From the NCBI GenBank assembly GCA_034509495.1, contig CM067518.1, positions 6,669,028-6,733,027 on the forward strand: DNA of 64,000 nucleotides, read 5' to 3'. This DNA comes from Acestrorhynchus altus. Lineage: Eukaryota; Chordata; Actinopteri; Characiformes; Acestrorhynchidae. The translations under genes and the position numbers were made by a program. Of the stretch, positions 51,868 through 60,800 are shown one piece after another. The notes below the pieces were generated by a model. That model saw only the letters and a list, made by a program, of their open reading frames with translations. It made no database searches and was not told the origin of the DNA. Each line of letters starts with the position of its first letter. The first letter of the stretch is position 1.

Positions 51868-54800
51868 CCGCAGGCAGGCACACACACATTCAGAATTGCT
51901 ATGCACATGGCAGCAAATGCAGATAGACAGTATGACAGAGCCACAGGCAAAGGGCACAGTGTGAGCGTGCATTCATGTACACATGGCACAGTACATGCAC
52001 ATGCACACAGTAACACTCCACATGTTAACCCTTGCACAAACAGATCGAATGATGAAACACATGTTTCTACACTGCACCACTACAGTAAATTTACACAGCT
52101 GATCACACCAAGTAAACTTGCTCTAGAAACAGTCTGGGATAATTACAGCTTGAAATGTTATCATGATATTTTCAGAGCTGAACCTGGAGCAGCTGAAGAG
52201 AGTAGAGGAGGAGAGACTGTGGCCGCACCATGAACTTCGATTTCCCACTCTTTCAAGCCGAATTAGTACAACTAATCCCCAACCCTGCAGTCCCTTTCAG
52301 GGTTCTCGGCTGTAGGTGTGTGTATGTGTGTGAGGGAGCATGGAGGAATTTCAATACTTCCATGAATTCCCATGAGAAGTGGATGAGAATGACAATGAAG
52401 CAGTCTGTTACACGTCAGCACCAATGTGGAGTTACTTCATCAGATTACATTTGGCCTATTCATGCTCCACCTAAAAGCTGTATTACTTATGTTTTATTAG
52501 GCTGGACTAGGGCTGGGTGATATGAACAGAAAATCATATCCCAATATATATTTTAGCTGAATGCTGATATACAATACAGAATATGAGAAAACATAAAATG
52601 TGAAACAACAACAACAACAACAGGGGGTTAGCCAACATGCTAATGTGTCACTAGAGATTCTGGATTAGGGCTGTAGCCAGTGTGCTAATGCTGCAGTAGT
52701 GATGTTGGAGCAGGCTGGCAGCCAACTTACTAATGCTGTGCTAGCAAATTTAGAGATGTCACAATAGACTGTGTGATGCACAGAAACACAGATATTTTAC
52801 TGTCAACCATAATCAATGATGGCTCTGAACTGAACTGTCCTTCACTCCTCCCTACACATTTTGAAATGATCTTCAAATAGAATTTTCCCTCACTGTGATT
52901 TGGAATCATCCTCAAAATATCTGAACACCATGTGCACTCAACTTCTGAGAAAACTACTAAGGTGACAGGAATGCATCTAGTGTTTAGGTGAGGGGTGACC
53001 AATCCCAGCCTTGAAGTTCTACCACCCAGGACTTTTCACCTCCAACACACTTGGCTCTAATATTCAGATGCTCCTGAAGGCCTTCATTATCTGGAACAGG
53101 TGTGTTGGACTATGATTAGAGCTAAACTCTGCAGTGTAGATCACCAGTTCTGAGCAACTGTACAAGTTTTCTTAAAATAATAAAATGTTAGTCTAGAAAA
53201 GTGGCTAGAAAATACTTGGAGTCTTGGGTACTTAGATCACATCCTAAGATTTTTCAAAAGGACCCAGACAGGCACATGCTGCAAAAAAGGGGAAATCTTG
53301 TTCTATAACAAACAAACTAGAAAAGATAACAGAGGCTGCCCAGACCTCCCTGGGAGGCCAAATTCTCACTATGGGGTTATGCCCTTGTCTAATATTATTG
53401 GTGTCTAGCTGATTTAGGAGAGACCCAGACACCATGCTGAGACTCAGTCTGTCTCTGCACATTTACTTCTTTTTCATTCTGCACTGTGTTGATATGAGCA
53501 ATGTCTCAGAAATTATTTTTGCCAGACTTCCATGATTACCTGATAAGCCATTTCAAGGTGAAGAGATGATATGCTGTCTTTTCTTTGTCATCAGACAGTT
53601 ACAGGTAATCTAAGTAATGTGAGAAATGTAAGACCATTTAGTTGTTGGAAAGTCCAGCATTTAATAAAAATATAAAATTCAGTATATGCAATTATGGTCA
53701 GAAACATACATATACTTTTCTCAAACATGAATGTCATGGTAATGTTGAGCTTTATATAATTTCTTTGTATTAATTTTTTGGGGGTCCAGAAGCCAACAAA
53801 GTCAAAACTATAAACACAGGGTAAAAACATACATACACTGTTCTTTTTTATCACATGTGACCCACTGCGTGGCAGTGTGAATGGCAAAATCCACAATAAA
53901 ACTAACATTTTAAATTATGATTTGGGCCATTTTTGTACATTTTGGCATTAAAATACATATTGGTTTCATGGCAATGCTTTTCTGTGTGAACAGCCAGGTC
54001 GGAATTCATGTGACCTTTATGTCAATCTGTATTCCTCTTAAATGAGCACAGATGAGAAGAAAAAAGGGATGATAACAGTAAGGGAGACTTTCAGTGGTGA
54101 TATAGACCTCAAATATTTTGGGGTGACAAAAATATACAGTGATCTTTTTTTTAATGAAAAAATGAGCCATTTTTAATGAAATAGCTAAACATAGCTGCAG
54201 GAGATATCTGCTGCAGCATTAAGTGAAATAAAGTGCTTGAAAGTAACATTTAAATAAAGCAAAAAGGCAAACCAAAGTAGTGGCCAAACAGCACGCTCTT
54301 TATCTAAATAAAAAGCCCAGTTGTCAGTAACTGCAGCTCTATGACAGCTCCTGTGATGCAGGTGAAAATGAAAGCAACCCTCTGGAAGCAGACCTTGCGC
54401 ATACATGTCTGCTCCCAGAGGGTTTGGGAGAGTGAACTACTCAGAAGTATAAGGTAGTGTGAACAGCCTTAAAAAGAGTTCACCTGTAGTGTGAACTTCC
54501 TCTCAGATAGTATGACTGACTACAGGTGGTAGCTTCTCTGTGCCCACATAAAAAGGGTTTATTTGACAGCATTCATTGCATGGGTCAATACAGTATGACT
54601 GAGAAAGATCAAGGAGCTAAAGGTAGATCTGAGACAGATCATAAATTTACACCAGACAGGAATGTATCTTGGAGCCACCTCTAAACAATAGCAGACTGCA
54701 AGTATTGGAATATTAAAAGAAAAAGTATTGAGATGTGTCATTACTTTGCCATGGTTAAGAAAAAGACTCAAACTCCAACACTTAGCTGAAAGAAAAAGCA

Positions 54801-57800
54801 AGGTCAGAAAAAAACCCAAGAACCACCACAGGACAAGTCTGTCATAAAATGAAAGTGCCTCTGCCTACAGTTAACAATGCCATGGACTTCTGATCTGTCA
54901 AAATGAATGAGAAACCTTGGCTGCATAAATGACAACTTCAAGCTTGACTAATGTTTACTACTGTATGACTGACCACATGATTAAAAAAAGCCTTCTGGAG
55001 GAAACTTTTATGATCAGCAGAGACACTGTTTGGAGAAGTAAAGCTGAGGTATTGAACCCCAAGAACAGTGTACCAGTTAAGCATGGTGGTGGCAGCATCA
55101 TATTCTGAAGCTGTTGTGAAAAGTGGTTGGAAGGAGGACTACCTTGGGATTCTTCAGCATAACCTCAAACCACAGCTAGACAGCTGAAACCTGAGGCAGA
55201 GTCATGATAGAAATTCTAACGCATAGAAATACAATTCAATACATTCCTAGAATTAGAAATAGCTAGGTAAAGGGTCATTAGGAGCAATTTCATGATAAAT
55301 GAAAATGAACTTATACCCTGTGTTCATTAAGCAATCCTTCAGGCATTTGTGTCATGGTTGCATTTGCATGTCAGGGTGTGTATTTGCAACACAGAAAGAG
55401 GGAGAGAGAGAGACAAAGAAAGACAGAGAGAGACAGAGAGATAGAGCAAGAGAACACACTGTGTCTGTGTGCAAAGTTAGAATTAAACACACAGTCTCTC
55501 CTGGGAGTGATGCCATGTTAATCCTCTGTTTGGCTCATCACTCTCACACACACTATCACTACCCCCTCTCTGCCTGTGACAGGTTCACAGGAGCTCATTA
55601 GAGCAGCATGTAGTACAGGCATAATATCTTCCTTTAATTTTATACTTTCTTCTTTTAACAAGGGTTCCATTCACATTTTTGAAACAGCAAAGGAATGCTG
55701 GGAATATTTCTGCAGCAGTTAAGACTCAGACGGTATTACATTATGCATTTGATTCGTCTGCGAATGATATTTCACATTAATGCACTCAGGATGGGTACAG
55801 CGCCAGGGCAGTAGGCCTTCCTTCTCTGTTTTGGCTGCATCATGCACTCATCTCTTTCATAGAAATCCTGCTCCTAGTAACAAGGACCTGCAACCAAATA
55901 ATTTGATCTTTAGCTTCTTATCTCTATGTTTTACTATAACAATACTATAGTCTAATATTCACACATAATAAGTCAGATTAAGGGTCAGAAATGTATTTCA
56001 GACATGATAACTATTCAATATACACCTCTCCCTCTCGAGAAAAGAAAGAGCAGCAGATGTTGCTATCTCTGACCAGGACTAGTGGCTCGTAGAATGAACG
56101 TAAGGGAGTTACCTGGTGGACTGGCCGCTAATGTGAAGCTTGAGGTCAAGGCTGAATGAGGAAGGAAGAGTACAGGCTGTCTGACCTACACAGACTACTC
56201 AAACTCACAGATTAGCCCAGGCTTCTGTGTGGAATTAGCTCCTAGTCAAACACATGATTGTTGAGCTCTTAAACACAAAGCAAACAAGCAAGTTGCAGAA
56301 GAACATGGAATAAAACCCATGACAACTTTTCCTTTCCGACACTGTGTCAGTACATGCTTTAATATTCCTCTATTCCAGTACATCTCGAGCCTGATCCTGG
56401 AGGCACCCATACCCTGCATATTTTAGAGCTTTCCCTGCTCCCACCACACCTGATTTAACTAATCAGCTCATTAACAAGCTCTTCAGAGTTACAGGGGGGA
56501 TGTTAAAGCGAAATCGAGCAGGACAGGGATGCCTCCAGGACCAGGGTTGAGACACTTACTGTGCTTGTTCTCTAACTGTCCTAATAAGTACTCTGTCTGT
56601 CAATAGTTACATCCTGGGGGGGCAAAATCAACTAGAGCAGCATCCCTGGTCCTCTATGAAACTCATTATCATGACAACCCATTTGTTCAATAAATGACAT
56701 CATGCCACTGGTGTTAACTCATTATGCAGGCCACAGTGTGGCACAAAAGCTTTCCATTATTCACATATATACAATGTATGTAAAAAAAAATTGTGGATAC
56801 TTCTAACGAAAGCATTAACTACTTTGCATTGCACCCATTGCTGACACAATTGTGCAAATATACATGTACAGCTTGTCTGATCCATGTAAAGAAGTACTGT
56901 CAGTAGAACAGGAATCTCTGGAGCAGATAAACACAAGCCTAGTGGCAGTGTGCCTAATTCCTGGTTTGGGCTAGAGGAGTATAAGCCCCACAACACAGAG
57001 TTGTAGAGCAGTGGAACTGTGTTTTGTGGAATGGAGCTCAATTCAATACTTTTAGGATGAGTTGGGATGTAGGGAATGAGGTGGGGTGGCAATGCTCCAA
57101 AGTTATAAAACATTGTCTGGACAGTACAGACAGCTAAGCCAACAAAGGTGGTATAAGCATTTTTAATAAACAAAATATATAAACCCATATGAAGCTCATG
57201 CAAGGGCTCTGCTGAAACAGAGTTCTAAGCAGAGTAGGCAATTTATTACAGTGTCACACTAGAAACAATATAGGAATAGTGTGCAGTATATAGTTCCATG
57301 GCAACATACTTTTACAGAGCATCTTAACAAAGAATTTTGAAGGTATACTGACTGAAGGTCAGTATACTAAACACATTTAATCCAGATGAGGGTTGTGCTA
57401 CATATAAAATGCTGAAAATCCAAACAGGGTGTACAGGTGTACAGCCTTGGTTTGGTGCATGACGTTCTTCAAAAAATACATGGTACGTGTTACGCTATGC
57501 ACAAAGCTAGGATGCAATGAAACCAAAATTTACAAGCATGTGTTCTACCCGGAAACCTGTAGTGTTGTAATCAAGTAAAGTTTGGATTTGCATGGTATCA
57601 TGAGAGCTGGGAGTATAGATTTGGTAATGGACATTTTGTTGACTCTCTTCATGTCCTCTCTCATTGCTGTGTAACAAGAAAAATGGCTCAAATATGTTTT
57701 GTGTTCTTTTTGGAAAATGAAAAATCAATATTTACAGAAGTTTCCCATTTTATTTTAATCATGAAACCATGATGATCACAGAGAGTGATTTTGAACACAG

Positions 57801-60800
57801 ATAAACTTAAAAAAATGTTTTAGGGATCAACCACTTGGATCTTGAACTACCTTCTTTGCCAGTAAAACTTTTGTTGCAATTTCCACAGCAATACTGGGCT
57901 TGCTGACATTCGATGCATGATGCATCGAGCACAATTAACACAGTGCCCTAATGGATTGGTAGAAATGTAGATAGTCTGTGAGGTAAATCCAATCAAATGT
58001 GCTGGAAATGAATCAATACCTGCAATCATCTCTACAGCAAGAAGAAAAGTAAGAACAACGTGTTGAGATTGAACAACGCAGGAGGCAAAAAGAACAATTC
58101 ACTCAATCATAAAATTTCACTCCAGACAAATGTGACTCATGCAAACAGCTGGAGTCATGCCTAAAACATCACATTTATTTGGTGAAGATTCTGAGCATGG
58201 AAGCAGACACTCTTCAGTGTTCTTCAGACTTCTTTAGTTGGTTTGAATATTTGTGCCTATAGTTGAGCTTCATTTCTATTTCACTTGTTCAAAGTACAGA
58301 TAGCCACAGCCTGCTACTTCCACTCATATGGGCTGTTTCTCTCAGACTCTTCTTATTGCATTTTTGACCAAATGGCAAAATTCTATAACTTTAACATCAT
58401 ACCACACTGTTTAATGCATGATTGCAGATGTTTTTTGTCATATTTTTACAGCAGTCACGTTTACAATTATACATACTGTATATACGGAAAAGGCAAGCTC
58501 CACCCCTGACATGTTAACACTATGTGAGTGGCTCATACCATGTATTTGTTTTATATAAATATTGTATACATATATTTGTTTAAGTTTTGAGCCCCTTTTG
58601 AGGTCTCTTTTCTGTCAATAGATAAAATAGAACATTTTAATCTATTGTTTCTATTATTGGCTAATATTGGAGTAATATTAAGCCTGACTACTGCAACCTG
58701 TAGTATAGCAATTTAAATATACTACAAATAAGATGTTAAATATGTACAATTATGAAATGCAGCTTTATCTGCCACATTGAGTGTGTTAACACCATGCTGC
58801 TAAAGCAGGTGCCCAGTTATTAAGCAAATGATCAATGATCACACCCAGCTCATATAATAGTCAAACTGACCCCCATTTAAACCAAATCAAGGCAAGGCAT
58901 GGCTGCTATCACTAAATGACAATCCTAATTTATACTAAGATTCATTATCAATTTGTGATTTATCAGATGAGCAACATAGAAACATGGCCCACTTTGGAAT
59001 AAAAGAGTGTAAAATGAAAAAGAAAAAAGACAGAAAAGTATTTTTCTTTTCAAAATATCCAAACACATACAAGGCAAAAAGAATACATTCCAACAGTTAA
59101 TTCAATTTTTCTCTAATCTTTGAGAAGCCACTTGAGAAACATGTGAATTACACTCAACCTCACCCTTTTAATTGATAAGCTGATTTAACAAGCTTCTGGT
59201 GTTCACCTCCACATATAGGCTTGACTGGCATACATTGTGTCAGGGCCATTTCACTGCAGTGAGATGTATGGCAGAGGCCCACTACCTCTGATCTAGGGTT
59301 CTCTACATGCCAATAGTCACCGGAGGATTAAAATAAGACATGTCCTCAGAACAGCTGTGTCCTTGTCTCAAATACCTATTTCAGTACAGTTCAGTGGAAT
59401 CAATACTCAATACAGTACTTATGCACATAGTTATGACAGCTTATAAACTATGTGGACAAGTATTGGGAAACCTGCATGTTCGTTGTTTCTTCTGAGATCA
59501 GGAGTGTTAGAAAGCAATGCCAGTGGCCTTTTAGCACCACCTCCATTCTTTGTGATCTTCATTGTTCTGGAAGTGTGGCCACTGGTCGATTGATTGTGAC
59601 TGACAGTGAAACATGGGTAACATGATGTTTCTGCACCAGCAACAGTCAAATCACTACCACACCAGCTATGATCATCATCTAAAATCACTAGCAACCCTTG
59701 TCCACTCACTGGTAGTATGCTGGCTAACTGACTCCATGTCTCCACAGACATCATAACACAATGAAACATAAAGCTTTTTCCATTTCTTCAAGATTCTCTG
59801 GCAAGCAGGAACTATTTTTGTGTAAAGCCATACACCATCAGAAAAAACAGTAAATCAGCTACCAGATTGTGTTTTTACCACATTTCTCACCAGTGCTCTT
59901 TAAAAAATATATACCATGCTGTTGTTGGAGTAACTGCCTCTACTGTCTACTGGATTTGATTGCATTTGGCAATAGTGCATTAGTAAGATCAGGATGTCAA
60001 TGATCCCTACCCCACTGCATCCTAAGTATTGGTTGAACACCAACATTTCAGAGAACACAGTTCCACTGATCCACAGCTGAATGCTGGGGGAGCTTCATTT
60101 CCCTCTGCCTGGAGTCCCATTCTATTGGCCAAACCTTTGTACACAAACAACCTGTTTGTGTGCATTTACACATCTGTGTCTGCAATGGGTGCAAACTTAA
60201 AGCCGCAGAATGCATTCAGTAGTTGGGGTTTCCAAAGACATTTGGACATAGAGTGTATGTTGACAGTGGTGGCAGCTTTTGCCCATGAGTCAATTATGCA
60301 AAAAAGTAGTTTGCATGCATTCTCAGTAAACACAATACAATGTTCTGTGCTGCAAGTATTCAGCACAGAGAAAAAGTCAAACAATCCACATGAAAAACAA
60401 GCGATCTACTGTGCACTGCATCATTTCTGTAGTTCACTGCACAGTAAGTAGGCTTGACTCTGTTCTCCCACGGATACTTTCAGTGTGTAAACTATGGAGC
60501 TATTCAGCCTGACTTCTGAAACTCTTTTCTCTCTACTTCTCAAGGCACTCTGCTGTGAAACGTTTCAAACAGAATGCAAGGGCACAGAAGGCTAAGATTT
60601 CTCTAATAGGCCCTGAAAAACTCCTAAGAAACATCATCCTCATTCATGCTAGGGCAGAGCACTTGGGGAGAAACACATGATACAGGTGAAAAACATTTTT
60701 TACATTGAAATACACTGATTACATTGTTTGACAATAGCTGACTAAAGGTCATCCTTTTGTGAGCCAACCAAGAAAAGCTAATTCAGGTCATCTCTGTGTA

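Larger units (their letters stand above)
49488..52984 (-). other. wnk2 intron 1, 49.5-53.0 kb
   Basis: Holds the GA microsatellite at 49940-49999 and the long CA microsatellite at 51784-51866. No gene is recognised. Confidence 0.6.
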
